From Denitrobaculum sp965225735 (GTDB lineage: Bacteria > Pseudomonadota > Alphaproteobacteria > Kiloniellales > Kiloniellaceae), in NCBI GenBank assembly GCA_965225735.1, contig CBDDBN010000026.1, positions 124,001 through 188,000 of the forward strand: DNA of 64,000 bases, written 5' to 3'. Below the pieces are notes generated by a model. That model was not told where the DNA came from, made no database searches, and was given only the letters and a program-made list of their open reading frames with translations. Of the stretch, positions 15,896-24,773 are shown one piece after another. The position numbers and the translations under genes are program-made. Numbering within the stretch: position 1 is the stretch's first letter; each line of letters opens with the position of its first letter.

Positions 15896-16423
15896 TCATG
15901 GCCCCCAAAGAGCCGGGTCGCGCCAGGCTTCGGGGACGATAAGCTGACCATGGAGCGCCGATTTCTTCCCGCCCAGGCCGACGGACTGCCAGGCGTCGCG
16001 CCATTCCTCGGGCATTGGGTAAGGCGGGCCTACATCATAGTCCGGCGTAAACCCGAAGCGGCCATAGTAACCCGGATCACCCAGCACATAGACCTGGCCG
16101 ATACCGCTCTCTTCAAGGTGCTGGAAGCCTGCATTGACCAGGGCCTTGCCGATACCCCGCTTTTGCCGCTCCGGCGCGACGGCGAGCGGCGCCAGCATCG
16201 CGACCCTTTCCGCACTCCCATCGAGGCCGCAGTAGGTGAAGCTGACATGCCCTACCAGTTCCTCCCCTACCACCGCGACGAAAGAAATAACCTGCGTCTC
16301 ATCCTTCAGCAGCTGCCGTACAACAGGCAACAAATCCTCCTCCGGGAAGGCTTTTGGATAGAGAATCTCGATTGCGTCGCTATCGCTCGGCAGGCTTTTG
16401 CGTATTTCGAAGCTTTCGGTCAT
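15896..16423 (-). CDS. GNAT N-acetyltransferase (YhbS-like)
   Basis: 175 residues with FEIRKSLPSDSDAIEILYPK at the start, the acetyl-CoA site LAPLAVAPERQKRGIGKAL (~75-93), then VYVLGDPGYYGRFGFTPD, a strand-loop typical of YhbS-type acetyltransferases. Substrate unknown. Convergent with the LysE gene (20 bp apart). ATG 16423. Confidence 0.85.
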   Translation of the reverse strand: MTESFEIRKSLPSDSDAIEILYPKAFPEEDLLPVVRQLLKDETQVISFVAVVGEELVGHVSFTYCGLDGSAERVAMLAPLAVAPERQKRGIGKALVNAGFQHLEESGIGQVYVLGDPGYYGRFGFTPDYDVGPPYPMPEEWRDAWQSVGLGGKKSALHGQLIVPEAWRDPALWGP

Positions 16424-16456
16424 GTCGCAGCCAGTCCGGTGGTCAAAGAAAGCAGT

Positions 16457-17050
16457 TCAGGCGGCCTTCGAAAAGAGCTGGGTCAGATCCTGTAAAATCG
16501 CCCTGGACTGGCGGCAATCGGTCAGGCCGGGTTTGCAAACGAAATGCAATTCCTGTGCGGTCCCCGCACCTGGAACGATCACCAGTGTAAGCTGCCCATA
16601 AGGACCGCCGCCCGGCCGAATGAGGCAGTCGATTTCGTCGTTCCGGACCAGTTCCACATCCGTGGTCTCGATCCAGTCGCGGACATAGTGACGAAGGCTC
16701 TCGCTGTGGTTCGGCCAGTTGGCGGGCAGCATCGCCCTCACCTTCGCACAGATACCGACCCTGAACTTCTTGCTGTTGATCTCGGGCGCAATCGCCTCAG
16801 TAGCGCGGGTCAAATCTTCGAAGACCTTGGAAATCTCAGGCAGGTAGGTCTCTCCCTGGGCTGTCAGGAGCAAGCCGTTTGGCAGGCGCCGAAACAGCGC
16901 GACACCGAGCGAGGTTTCAAGCTTTTTCACCTGCTGGCTGACGGCGCCGGCGGTCAGGCCGAGTTCGCTCGCGGCCGTCTTGAAGCTGAGATGCCGGGCG
17001 GCCGCTTCAAAGGCGCGCAACGAATTGAGCGATGGCAATCTGTAAGTCAT
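16457..17050 (-). CDS. Short LysR-type regulator (GcvA-like)
   Basis: 197 residues instead of about 300. The helix-turn-helix is complete (LNSLRAFEAAARHLSFKTAA, SELGLTAGAVSQQVKKLE, LFRRLPNGLLLT). The effector domain is only ~105 residues and ends after DCLIRPGGGPYGQLTLVIVP, so it has roughly one lobe of the usual two. This could be a natural short family or a shortened gene; the reading frame is intact and the AAGGAGG site before ATG 17050 is strong. Divergent from ridA and the ATC-hydrolase gene, its likely targets. Confidence 0.82.
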   Translation of the reverse strand: MTYRLPSLNSLRAFEAAARHLSFKTAASELGLTAGAVSQQVKKLETSLGVALFRRLPNGLLLTAQGETYLPEISKVFEDLTRATEAIAPEINSKKFRVGICAKVRAMLPANWPNHSESLRHYVRDWIETTDVELVRNDEIDCLIRPGGGPYGQLTLVIVPGAGTAQELHFVCKPGLTDCRQSRAILQDLTQLFSKAA

Positions 17051-17200
17051 CTCGTTCCTCCTTGGCGCAGACTGGCACAAAGGGCTGAGCGCAGTGACTC
17101 AGTATTTCTAAGGCTCCGCGAGAGCTCTTCTCGTTTGAGAGGAGCAACCGCCAGACGCTAGCGTTGCCATGAAATTCGCATCAAGGAAAGAAGAGATTTC

Positions 17201-17584
17201 ATGACGATAGACTACATCTCATCACCCGAGGCCCACGACCTGAAGAGTGGATATGCGCAGTGCGTCGCCGTCTCCAATCCCAGCCGCACGGTCTATGTCA
17301 GCGGGCAGATTCCAGTCCGGCCGGACGGCAGCCTGCCGGAAAGCTTTACCGAACAGGCGGAGCAGGCCTGGGCTAATGTGGAGGCGCAACTCAAGGCGGC
17401 GGGCCTTGGCATGAGCAATATCCTCCGGCACACCACCTACCTCTCGGATCGGAAGTACCGCACCGAAAACAGCGCCGTGCGCCGCAAGGTCTTCGGTGAG
17501 AACGGACCCGCGCTGACGGTGATTATCGCCGGCATCTTCGACGAAGCCTGGCTGTTGGAAATTGAAGCGGTGGCAGCAGAATGA
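17201..17584 (+). CDS. RidA family imine/enamine deaminase
   Basis: 127 residues with YVSGQIPVRPDGSLPE, EQAEQAWANVEAQLKAAGLG and RHTTYLSDR, the usual RidA layout. The arginine that defines true RidA enzymes near position 105 is not evident (ALTVIIAGIFDEAWLLEIEA), so it belongs to another Rid subgroup. RidA proteins release ammonia from reactive imines formed in amino-acid metabolism. It overlaps the next gene by 4 bp (ATGA), which suggests a joint catabolic task. Confidence 0.85.
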   Translation: MTIDYISSPEAHDLKSGYAQCVAVSNPSRTVYVSGQIPVRPDGSLPESFTEQAEQAWANVEAQLKAAGLGMSNILRHTTYLSDRKYRTENSAVRRKVFGENGPALTVIIAGIFDEAWLLEIEAVAAE

Positions 17585-18066
17585 AAAAGACAGACACCAA
17601 TTCCCTGCACTACAGCGCCGTGCGCGACCGCGGCCGAATCTATTTGGCCGTTTTCCGGGAGCTTTCAAAACGCTACGGCGAAGAGGAAGCCGTCAGCGTG
17701 ATGCAGAGCGCCAGCCGTGCACATGGGCTCGAAGTCGGCGCTTCGCTCGCGCATCTGGCGCCCCGTGATTTTCCCGGCATGCTGAAGGAATTCTTCGAAG
17801 GCCCCGACGAAGGCGCCACCTACTCACCTCAGGTTCATGAGCTTAGCGAGAGCTGTCTCGACGTGCAGATGATGACCTGCCCGCTCAAGGACGGGTGGCG
17901 CGAAATGGGATGCAGCGACGAGGAGGTCTGCACGCTTCTGCGCTGCGCGACGGCCTTCGACAAAGCGGTTTGGGAAGAAGCCGGCTTCGACTACGAGCTC
18001 GAGACCTGGGCGCCTGGAAAGACCGGCTGCTGCCGCACCAGACTGACAGAAAAATCCGGAAGTTGA
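17581..18066 (+). CDS. L-2-amino-thiazoline-4-carboxylic acid hydrolase family protein
   Basis: 161 residues. The blocks DVQMMTCPLKDGWREMGCSD, EEVCTLLRCATAFDKAVWEE and AGFDYELETWAPGKTGCCR match the family named for ATC hydrolase, an enzyme of the bacterial route from aminothiazoline carboxylate to cysteine. Cysteines at MMTC, MGCS, EVC, LRC and the GCC pair stand out. Many members have other roles, so the exact substrate is open. Coupled to the RidA gene by overlap. Confidence 0.8.
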   Translation: MKKTDTNSLHYSAVRDRGRIYLAVFRELSKRYGEEEAVSVMQSASRAHGLEVGASLAHLAPRDFPGMLKEFFEGPDEGATYSPQVHELSESCLDVQMMTCPLKDGWREMGCSDEEVCTLLRCATAFDKAVWEEAGFDYELETWAPGKTGCCRTRLTEKSGS

Positions 18067-18153
18067 TCCCCGTCTCTGGCCATCGAAGCGCCGTTGCGCA
18101 TCGGACATTTGGCCCCTGTTCATGCGTCACCAAACAGACGCGATCTGGCGCCA

Positions 18154-18684
18154 TTACGCCCTGCTCGTCAGAAAGCGCAGCACGCTCTGAGCGCTCGAGA
18201 CCTCCACCGGAACACCCTCGGGATTGTCACGGAGCCCGGGTTCAGCGAAGAGCTTGATGATCTGCCGGTCTTCGATGTAAGCGGCGTAACGCCAGCTGCG
18301 ATATCCCATACCATGACTCTCCCGCCGGACCAGCATCCCCATCCCTTTGGAGAATGCGGCATTTCCGTCCGGCAGCATACGCACGCGGCTGACTCCAAGC
18401 GCCTTGGCCCATTGCGCCATGACGAAGGCATCGTTCACCGAAAGGCATAAGATCTCATCCACGCCCAGGTCCGTGAACGCGTCGTAGTTTTCCTCAAACC
18501 CCGGCAGATGACTGTTCGAACAGGCAGGCGTGAAGGCGCCAGGCACGGCGATAAGTACGATGTTCCGCCCGGTGAATATCTCTTCGCTGCGCACGTCTTT
18601 CCATTCAAAGGGGTTGGGCCCCTCCAGTTCGTCGTTCCTGACACGAGTGTGAAAAGTAACGGACGGTACTTCTTTGAATTCCAT
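18154..18684 (-). CDS. Peroxiredoxin, Prx5/hybrid type
   Basis: 176 residues. The active site PGAFTPACSNSHLPGF contains the peroxidatic cysteine (residue ~55), and LCLSVNDAFVMAQWAKALG and MLPDGNAAFSKGMGM are Prx5 marks. No C-terminal glutaredoxin domain is fused. It reduces peroxides with thiol donors, probably glutathione or glutaredoxin. Divergent from the GlxA-type regulator (105 bp between starts). Confidence 0.88.
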   Translation of the reverse strand: MEFKEVPSVTFHTRVRNDELEGPNPFEWKDVRSEEIFTGRNIVLIAVPGAFTPACSNSHLPGFEENYDAFTDLGVDEILCLSVNDAFVMAQWAKALGVSRVRMLPDGNAAFSKGMGMLVRRESHGMGYRSWRYAAYIEDRQIIKLFAEPGLRDNPEGVPVEVSSAQSVLRFLTSRA

Positions 18685-18789
18685 GATGTCTCTCCGCTTG
18701 GTGGGCCTGGTCTCGGCGGCTATGGCCGCGCGGCTGCCTAATAGCTAGCGGATAGACGATATGGCGAAAATGACATACTATCGTCAATT

Positions 18790-19758
18790 ATGGACAAATC
18801 TCCGCGCCACATAGACATCCTGCTTTTCGACGATCTCAACATTCTCGAAATTGCCGGACCGGCCCAGACCTTCACCTCCGCCAATGAATTGGACCGGGAG
18901 CACTACCGGCTGCGCTATGTCTCAGCGGACGGCGCTTCCGTAAGAGCTTCCTGCGGCCTCGAACTCGGCGTAGCGAAGGCGGCGCGCACCGGACCAGGAA
19001 CGCAGGATCTCCTCATTCCAGGTGGGCGCGGTGTCGACCGAGCCATGCAAGATAAGCGCATTCGATCACTTATCGCGAACTGGACGAAGCCGGGAAGGGA
19101 CAGGCGCGTGATCTCGGTCTGCTCCGGTGCGTTGCTGACTGCCGCGGCGGGAATACTGGATGACCGCAAGGCAACGACGCACTGGGGGCGCCAGACGCAA
19201 GCGGTCACACAGTTCCCGAAAGTCGATTGGGCGATCGATCAGCTGTACTGCATCGACGGCAACATCATGACCTCGGCCGGCGTGACCTCCGGGATCGATC
19301 TGGCGCTGGAAATCGTCCGCCAGGATTGCGGTGCTTCGGTGGCGCTTTCGGTCGCACGGCAGCTCGTGGTCTATTTGAAGCGGGATGGAGGTCAGGCCCA
19401 GTTTTCGGATCTTCTGGAAGCACAGTTTGCAAGTCATAAACAGCTGGGCGGTTTACTCGACACTATTCTGCATCACCCGGAGCGGCCTTGGACTCTCGAG
19501 CTTATGGCCGATCATGCGGGCATGACCCCCAGGACGCTGATGAGAAAATTCTCTGCTGCTCTCGGCAAATCGCCGCACAAGTTTTTGGAACGCGTGCGCG
19601 TCAAACGCGCGAGCGCCGCTTTGAGCGCCGGCGCGCCAGTGAACAAAGCAATCGAGGTTGCCGGCTTCACGGATTTTCAACAGATGCAAAGAGCCTTTAA
19701 AAGGCAAATCGGGACAACGGTCGGGACCTTTCGCGCCCGTTTCGATGCCTCGGCCTAA
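18790..19758 (+). CDS. GlxA family regulator (DJ-1/PfpI domain plus AraC HTH)
   Basis: 322 residues. Residues ~8-190 are a DJ-1/PfpI-like domain (IDILLFDDLNILEIAGPAQT, LIPGGRGVDRA, VISVCSGALLTAAAGILDDR with the nucleophile-elbow cysteine) and residues ~225-320 a double AraC helix-turn-helix ending FQQMQRAFKRQIGTTVGTFR. GlxA proteins sense small amino or amide compounds by an unknown mode. Its divergent neighbour is a peroxiredoxin, a possible target. Confidence 0.88.
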   Translation: MDKSPRHIDILLFDDLNILEIAGPAQTFTSANELDREHYRLRYVSADGASVRASCGLELGVAKAARTGPGTQDLLIPGGRGVDRAMQDKRIRSLIANWTKPGRDRRVISVCSGALLTAAAGILDDRKATTHWGRQTQAVTQFPKVDWAIDQLYCIDGNIMTSAGVTSGIDLALEIVRQDCGASVALSVARQLVVYLKRDGGQAQFSDLLEAQFASHKQLGGLLDTILHHPERPWTLELMADHAGMTPRTLMRKFSAALGKSPHKFLERVRVKRASAALSAGAPVNKAIEVAGFTDFQQMQRAFKRQIGTTVGTFRARFDASA

Positions 19759-19830
19759 GACTCTAAAAGTCTTCCGTTAGAACTTCTTGCTGGAGGCGCG
19801 CTGCACCTGCATCGAAAGCCTCAAGATCAA

Positions 19831-20607
19831 TCACTCGTGAAACAGCACCGAACGCCCGCCGTCGATCATGATGGTTTCCGCGTTGATGAAGGGCGCTTCG
19901 TCGCTGGCCAGAAAGACGGCCGTCATGGCGACTTCTTCGGGACGCCCAATCCGCTGGGGAGGATGCAGCGCTTCTGCCTTACGGCGCTCGGCCGCCGGGT
20001 CCTCGAAGCCAGCCCAGTAGTCGCGCGCAATCTGCGTATCGATATAGGCGGGCGCGATGGCGTTGCAGCGCAGACCTTCGGCGGCGTACTCGATACCGAT
20101 GGCCTTGGTCAGGCCCACGAGGCCGTGCTTGGCCACCGGATAAGGAAAGGTGTGCGGAATGATCTGAAAGCCATGGGTGCTGGCGATGTTGATGATGCTG
20201 CCTGCGCCCTGCGCCCGCATAGTCGGCAGGACGGCTTCGATACAGGCCCAGCAGGCCTCCAAGTCGAGCGCCATACAGCGCAGCCATTCGGCGCGCGGCA
20301 TCTCGTGCGGCGCATGGAAAACGTTGATCCCGGCATTGTTGACCAGGACATTCACCGGGCCGAACTTCGCCTCAGCCTGCCGAACCATGGCCTCGACTGC
20401 GCCCTGATCGGTCACGTCGGTTTCGACAAAATGAGCCTGGCCGCCAGCCGAGAGGATTTCTTCGGCAACCTTCTCGCCCGTCTCCGGGTTCTTCTCGGCA
20501 ATGATGACAGCTGCGCCCTCGCGGGCGAAGGCGCGCGCGGTGGCTTCGCCAATCCCCTGCCCCGCCCCGGTGACGATGGCGGTCTTGCCTGACAGCCGCC
20601 CGCTCAC
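19831..20607 (-). CDS. Short-chain dehydrogenase, sugar-acid operon
   Basis: 258 residues, complete SDR: TGAGQGIGEA (11-20), NNAGINVFHAP, catalytic Ser in IINIASTHGF, Tyr-x-x-x-Lys in PYPVAKHGLVG, and the C-terminal INAETIMIDGGRS. Last gene of the five-gene minus-strand operon and coupled to the dehydratase gene by a 4-bp overlap. In such operons the SDR usually oxidises the sugar or the sugar lactone, or reduces the keto-deoxy acid made by the dehydratase. Confidence 0.88.
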   Translation of the reverse strand: MSGRLSGKTAIVTGAGQGIGEATARAFAREGAAVIIAEKNPETGEKVAEEILSAGGQAHFVETDVTDQGAVEAMVRQAEAKFGPVNVLVNNAGINVFHAPHEMPRAEWLRCMALDLEACWACIEAVLPTMRAQGAGSIINIASTHGFQIIPHTFPYPVAKHGLVGLTKAIGIEYAAEGLRCNAIAPAYIDTQIARDYWAGFEDPAAERRKAEALHPPQRIGRPEEVAMTAVFLASDEAPFINAETIMIDGGRSVLFHE

Positions 20608-21773
20608 CAGTCGACCACCGTGCCATCGGGCAGGACAGCATTGCGCGCGTGCAGGACCTCTTGCGCAAAGGGATGCGCCGCCACTTCCGCCAAGTTCACC
20701 TCAACCCCCAGCCCCGGCTTTTCGGGCAGGCCCCAACGGCCCGGCGTGCGCTCGATCGGCCAGGTGACCACATCGTCGTACCAGGGCACGGCACCAACCA
20801 TCTCTTCCTGAATGACGAAGTTGGGAGTCGAAAGGCCGAAGTGCAAAGCCGCCACGCCAGCAACCGGCCCCAGCGGATTGTGCGGCGCGACGCCGATGCC
20901 GGCGCTTTCACATAGGCCCGCGATGCGTTTGGTCTCGGCCAGCCCGCCCGTATGGCAGATATCCGGCTGCGCAACGTCGAAGGCGCGGGCCGCGATGGCC
21001 GGAACGAAGTCGCGCCGTCCCAACAGGCGCTCACCCGCCGCGATCGGGGTCGTGGAACCTGCGCGCAATTCGGCCAAGCCAACCATATCCTCCGGCGGAA
21101 GCGGCTCTTCGACGAACAGTAAGCCTGCGGGTTCCATCGCCGTGATGAAATCGCGCGCCACGGCGGCGGAGGCTGGGCGTCCGTGGAAATCGACCATGAT
21201 ATCGATGTCCGGCCCGACCGCTTCACGCAGCGCCACCATGGAAGCCTCAACGCGGGCGATATCGCGATTGCTGCGCAGGTAATGACTGTAAGGAACGGCT
21301 ACGAGCTTCACGGCGTCATAGCCCGCGGCCACGACCTCTTGGGCACGCGCCACCAGCGTCTCGCTGTCATCGCTTTCATAGACCGCGGTCATGGCACCCA
21401 TACCAAGATGGGTGTAAATCCGCAGGTAGTCCCGCACCTTGCCGCCCAGCAAACGCCAGACCGGCACACCGAGGGACTTGCCCAGGATATCCCAAAGTGC
21501 GATCTCGATTCCGCTGATGGCGGACATGCCGATCACGCCCTGCCGCCAGAAACCGTGGCGCATCATGATCTGGAAACAGTGTTCGATGTCGCGCGGATCC
21601 TGCCCGACGATCAGGGGCTCAATATCTTCCAACGCGCCGACCACCGCGCGCGTCTTCCACTCAAGCGTCGCCTCACCCCAGCCGACCAGCCCCTCGTCGG
21701 TCTGGACCTCGACGAAGATCCAGTTACGCATTTCGGCATTGCAGACATGCGCCTTTATGCCGGTGATCTTCAT
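20604..21773 (-). CDS. Mandelate racemase/muconate lactonizing (sugar-acid dehydratase)
   Basis: 389 residues of the enolase superfamily. Seen: LRIYTHLGMGA, KLVAVPYSH (the usual Lys-x-Lys position is altered), metal ligands in DIMVDFHGRP (Asp plus catalytic His), FVEEPLPPED, AAGERLLGR, QPDICHTGGL and APHNPLGPVAG. The DFHGR, EEPLPPE and HNPLGP set is typical of D-gluconate/D-galactonate/D-mannonate-type acid sugar dehydratases. It would turn a sugar acid into a 2-keto-3-deoxy acid. The ABC transporter just upstream in the operon supplies the substrate. Confidence 0.86.
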   Translation of the reverse strand: MKITGIKAHVCNAEMRNWIFVEVQTDEGLVGWGEATLEWKTRAVVGALEDIEPLIVGQDPRDIEHCFQIMMRHGFWRQGVIGMSAISGIEIALWDILGKSLGVPVWRLLGGKVRDYLRIYTHLGMGAMTAVYESDDSETLVARAQEVVAAGYDAVKLVAVPYSHYLRSNRDIARVEASMVALREAVGPDIDIMVDFHGRPASAAVARDFITAMEPAGLLFVEEPLPPEDMVGLAELRAGSTTPIAAGERLLGRRDFVPAIAARAFDVAQPDICHTGGLAETKRIAGLCESAGIGVAPHNPLGPVAGVAALHFGLSTPNFVIQEEMVGAVPWYDDVVTWPIERTPGRWGLPEKPGLGVEVNLAEVAAHPFAQEVLHARNAVLPDGTVVDW

Positions 21774-22801
21774 CAGTTTGTCGAGAAGCTTTGCCGGCGC
21801 ATACGGCGCTCGATGTAGGTCTGCAACACGACAGAGATAACGATAACCAGGCCGAAAGCGAGCTGCGTGTAAAAGGCGTTGATGCCCGCCGCCACGACGC
21901 CCGCGTTGATCGCCCCGATGATGTAGGAGGCAACCAGGGTGCCGATGACGGAGCCGGTGCCGCCGAAGACCGAGGTGCCACCCAGGAAGACCGAGGCGAT
22001 GGTGTTCATCAGGAAGCCTTCGCCGGTCGTGGGCCAGAAGTAAAAGCCTACGAACGAGGTCATCAGCCCGCCGAAAACCGCCATGACACCCACCAGCATA
22101 AAGGCGCGGGTCTTAACGCTGACCACATTCACACCCATCAGCCGCGCGCTGGTCTGGTTGTCACCCACCAGGAAAACATGTGCGCCGAACTTGGTCCGGT
22201 TCAGCAGGATCCATAGCAGAATAGCAAAGAAGATGGTCCAGGCCGTCTGGATCGGAAAGCCGAAGATGGAGGAGTTAAAGATCGCGTGCATCTCCGGATA
22301 GTCTTCTTTGGTCAGCGGCACGCCCGAGCCGCTCATCATCACCAGTTCGATGCCGCGGAACAGGAACGAGGTGCCGATGGTGATGACGAGCGAAGGGATC
22401 GAAAAGCGCGAAACCAGCGCGCCATTGAGCCAACCACAAGCCGCGCCGGTGGCGAAGGCGGCGATGAGGGCGATGATATGCGGAATACCGGCCTGCGCCA
22501 TCAGAGCAAAAACGGCCGTACCCAAGGCCATGATCGAGGGAAAAGACAAGTCCATCTCGCCCGTGATCACCACGAAAGTCAGCGCCAGCGCGATCACCGC
22601 AAAGAAAGGCGTTGTTTCGGCAAAGGCCTTGTAGATGTCGATGTCGAGAAAGACCATCGGCGCCGCGAACACAAAAACGAGCCACATCAGCAAACCCACA
22701 CCGATGATACCCATTTGGGATCCGTGTCGCCGGAAAAGGCTCGGCTTGTGAATACGGTTGTCCTTGGGCTTAGCGCCCGCCTCTTCCGTGGTCGCGGTCA
22801 T
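21773..22801 (-). CDS. Sugar ABC transporter permease (RbsC-like)
   Basis: 342 residues, about nine membrane helices. Family marks: VVITGEMDLSFPSIMALGTA, ACGWLNGALVSRFSIPSLVI, VGDNQTSARLMGVNVVSVKT (loop contacting the ATPase) and SVFLGGTSVFGGTGSVIGTL. N-terminal ~25 residues are polar and basic. Overlaps both neighbours by a few bases, which couples ATPase, permease and dehydratase. Companion of the binding protein 23636-24652. Confidence 0.88.
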   Translation of the reverse strand: MTATTEEAGAKPKDNRIHKPSLFRRHGSQMGIIGVGLLMWLVFVFAAPMVFLDIDIYKAFAETTPFFAVIALALTFVVITGEMDLSFPSIMALGTAVFALMAQAGIPHIIALIAAFATGAACGWLNGALVSRFSIPSLVITIGTSFLFRGIELVMMSGSGVPLTKEDYPEMHAIFNSSIFGFPIQTAWTIFFAILLWILLNRTKFGAHVFLVGDNQTSARLMGVNVVSVKTRAFMLVGVMAVFGGLMTSFVGFYFWPTTGEGFLMNTIASVFLGGTSVFGGTGSVIGTLVASYIIGAINAGVVAAGINAFYTQLAFGLVIVISVVLQTYIERRMRRQSFSTN

Positions 22802-23580
22802 GATGCATTTTCCAGTTTGCCGGTGCGGGCAACGTGATAAAGCCGCTCGATCAGCTCATCCATAGTGATCTCGGCTTTGGTGTATTCTCCCGCGACACGC
22901 CCCCGGTCGAGCACGAAGAGGCGGTCTACCACCGGGTAGATGTGGAAGATGTTGTGGTCGATGAAGATCGCCGACTTGCCGACATTGCGAATGTTTTCGA
23001 TGAATTCCAGGGTGCGTTTGGTCTCGGTCAGGGAGAGTCCAACCGTCGGTTCGTCCAGGATCACCACCTCGGCGTCGAAATAAAGCGCGCGGGTGATGGC
23101 CACCCCCTGTTTCTCACCACCCGACATGGTGGCAACCACATTGTCAGGGTGGACAGCAGCCGAGGTAAAACCCATATGCTCGCTCATGAGGCGCGCGCTC
23201 TCGGCACGCATGCCCTTAACGTCCAGAAGGCCCCATTTCGTCCGCAGCTCGCGTCCCATGAACATGTTGCGCCAGATCGGTTGCTTTTCCGCCAGCGCGC
23301 GTTCCTGATAGATCGTCTCGATACCCAGTTTTCGCGCCTGTGAGACGCTCCAATCGGTTTGCGGTTCACCTTTGAAGAATATCTCGCCGCCCGGATCCGG
23401 ACGATGAAAGCCCATGATGGTTTTTACCATCGTGGACTTGCCCGCCCCGTTGTCACCCAACAGGCCGACGATCTCGCCGGGATAGACTTTGAAATTGACA
23501 TCGGTGAGTGAGCGCACTTCGCCAAAGGTCTTGGAGACATTGCGTAGTTCGATCACCGGCGTCGCCGGAGCGTCGTTCAT
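22798..23580 (-). CDS. Sugar ABC transporter ATPase, single domain
   Basis: 260 residues: Walker A GDNGAGKSTMVK (~42-53), Q-loop IETIYQERAL, signature MSGGEKQGVAI (a Glu-Lys variant of the usual GGQ), Walker B VVILDEPTVGL, and H-loop FIDHNI. One domain only, so it acts as a homodimer with the RbsC-like permease. Coupled to the permease gene by a 4-bp overlap. Confidence 0.88.
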   Translation of the reverse strand: MNDAPATPVIELRNVSKTFGEVRSLTDVNFKVYPGEIVGLLGDNGAGKSTMVKTIMGFHRPDPGGEIFFKGEPQTDWSVSQARKLGIETIYQERALAEKQPIWRNMFMGRELRTKWGLLDVKGMRAESARLMSEHMGFTSAAVHPDNVVATMSGGEKQGVAITRALYFDAEVVILDEPTVGLSLTETKRTLEFIENIRNVGKSAIFIDHNIFHIYPVVDRLFVLDRGRVAGEYTKAEITMDELIERLYHVARTGKLENAS

Positions 23581-23635
23581 GATACCACCAGAGAGTCGGG
23601 CCAGCGGCGGGTCAAACCACCGCTGGCCGCACTAT

Positions 23636-24652
23636 TTACCGGATTTCGATGGCCGCAAGCGGTGCGATGGCATCGACATTCGAGCTATCGACGAAAGCGC
23701 CTGCGGTGTTCACGTTCAGCCCGGAGAAACCGAATTTCTTGGTCAGGCAAATGTTGAGGATCGGCAGATAACCCTGCAGGAAGGGCTGCTGATCGATCAC
23801 CAGGTTCTGATAACCGGATTTCACAGCCTGCGCCGTGTTAGGCGACATGTCGAAGCCGGCGAAATAAACTTGGCCCGGTTCAAGCGAGGCGGCTTTTGCA
23901 TAGACGCCAACGTTTGAGGTCAACCCGCCATGATCGGTAACGACGATCTTGACTTCCGGGCTGCGTTTCATCAGCCCGACAAAGGTTGCCGTACCGGCGT
24001 TCGGATCGGAATTGGTGGCCGCATCGATCTCCTGATAAATCACCTTCGCGCCGACTTTCTCAAAGGCGTCGATCACGCCGACCGTACGCTGACCGCGGTC
24101 ACCGCCCTGGGCCTTCAGGCCCCAGACAAACACGCTGTCGCCCTCGGCGAGTCCGGCCCGCTTCGCGGCCTCGGACCCCAGCGCGAAGCCGGCCGAATAG
24201 TTTGGCGCGCCGACATAGCCAAAGCCCTGCGCGGAGTACTTGGCCTCGCTTTCAGGCAGTGAGGTGTTGAGACTTGTGAAGACGGTGCCCTGAGCATAGG
24301 CCTTGTCGACCAGCGGCGCCGTCGCCGGCTCGCCGCCAAACCCGTAAGTCGCAATGCCGTCGACCTTGGTGGCCACGGCCTGCTTGATCTGAGTCAGCAT
24401 CTTGTTCGGATCCCAGTCCGAAAAGTAATAGGTAACGTCCGGTCCCAGATCGAGTTCCGCCTGGCGGAAACCATTGTAAACATTATTGGCGAAGACGCCG
24501 CCCTGCGGACCACCCGGGAAGGCCGCGATCTTAACGCCTTCACACCATTTTGCGGTCGGGTCCGTGGCATGAGCTGTGGTCGCCGAAGCAGCCATGGCCA
24601 GCATTGAAGCGCCCAGCAAAGAAACACCAAGCAAATTGATTTTCTGTTTCAT
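23636..24652 (-). CDS. Sugar ABC transporter substrate-binding protein
   Basis: 338 residues with a signal peptide of about 30 residues (MLAMAASATTAHA). The mature part follows the ribose-binding-protein fold: KIAAFPGGPQGGVFANNVYN, YFSDWDPNKMLTQIKQAVAT, KVDGIATYGFGGEP, VVTDHGGLTSN and VYFAGFDMSPNTAQAVKSG. Strong AGGGAGGAAAC site before ATG 24652. First gene of the operon that continues with ATPase, permease, dehydratase and SDR; the enzymes suggest that the ligand is a hexonate or another sugar acid, or its parent sugar. Confidence 0.87.
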   Translation of the reverse strand: MKQKINLLGVSLLGASMLAMAASATTAHATDPTAKWCEGVKIAAFPGGPQGGVFANNVYNGFRQAELDLGPDVTYYFSDWDPNKMLTQIKQAVATKVDGIATYGFGGEPATAPLVDKAYAQGTVFTSLNTSLPESEAKYSAQGFGYVGAPNYSAGFALGSEAAKRAGLAEGDSVFVWGLKAQGGDRGQRTVGVIDAFEKVGAKVIYQEIDAATNSDPNAGTATFVGLMKRSPEVKIVVTDHGGLTSNVGVYAKAASLEPGQVYFAGFDMSPNTAQAVKSGYQNLVIDQQPFLQGYLPILNICLTKKFGFSGLNVNTAGAFVDSSNVDAIAPLAAIEIR

Positions 24653-24705
24653 TGTTTCCTCCCTTTATTGGCCCGCAGCCTATCTTAAAGGTGACTTGAC
24701 CTGCA

Positions 24706-24759
24706 ATATAAGTTTTAGTGATTTTGGCTCCAGAAGGATATTCAGAGCCAAACTTATAT
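24706..24759. promoter_or_regulatory. Nested inverted repeats, probable GntR operator
   Basis: ATATAAGTTT (24706-24715) pairs perfectly with AAACTTATAT (24750-24759), and inside it TTTGGCTC (24723-24730) pairs perfectly with GAGCCAAA (24745-24752). The element fills the divergent 121-bp region between the binding-protein gene and the gntR gene. Such a double dyad could hold two regulator dimers or one dimer plus promoter elements. Confidence 0.55.
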
Positions 24760-24773
24760 GATAAGTAAGCAGA

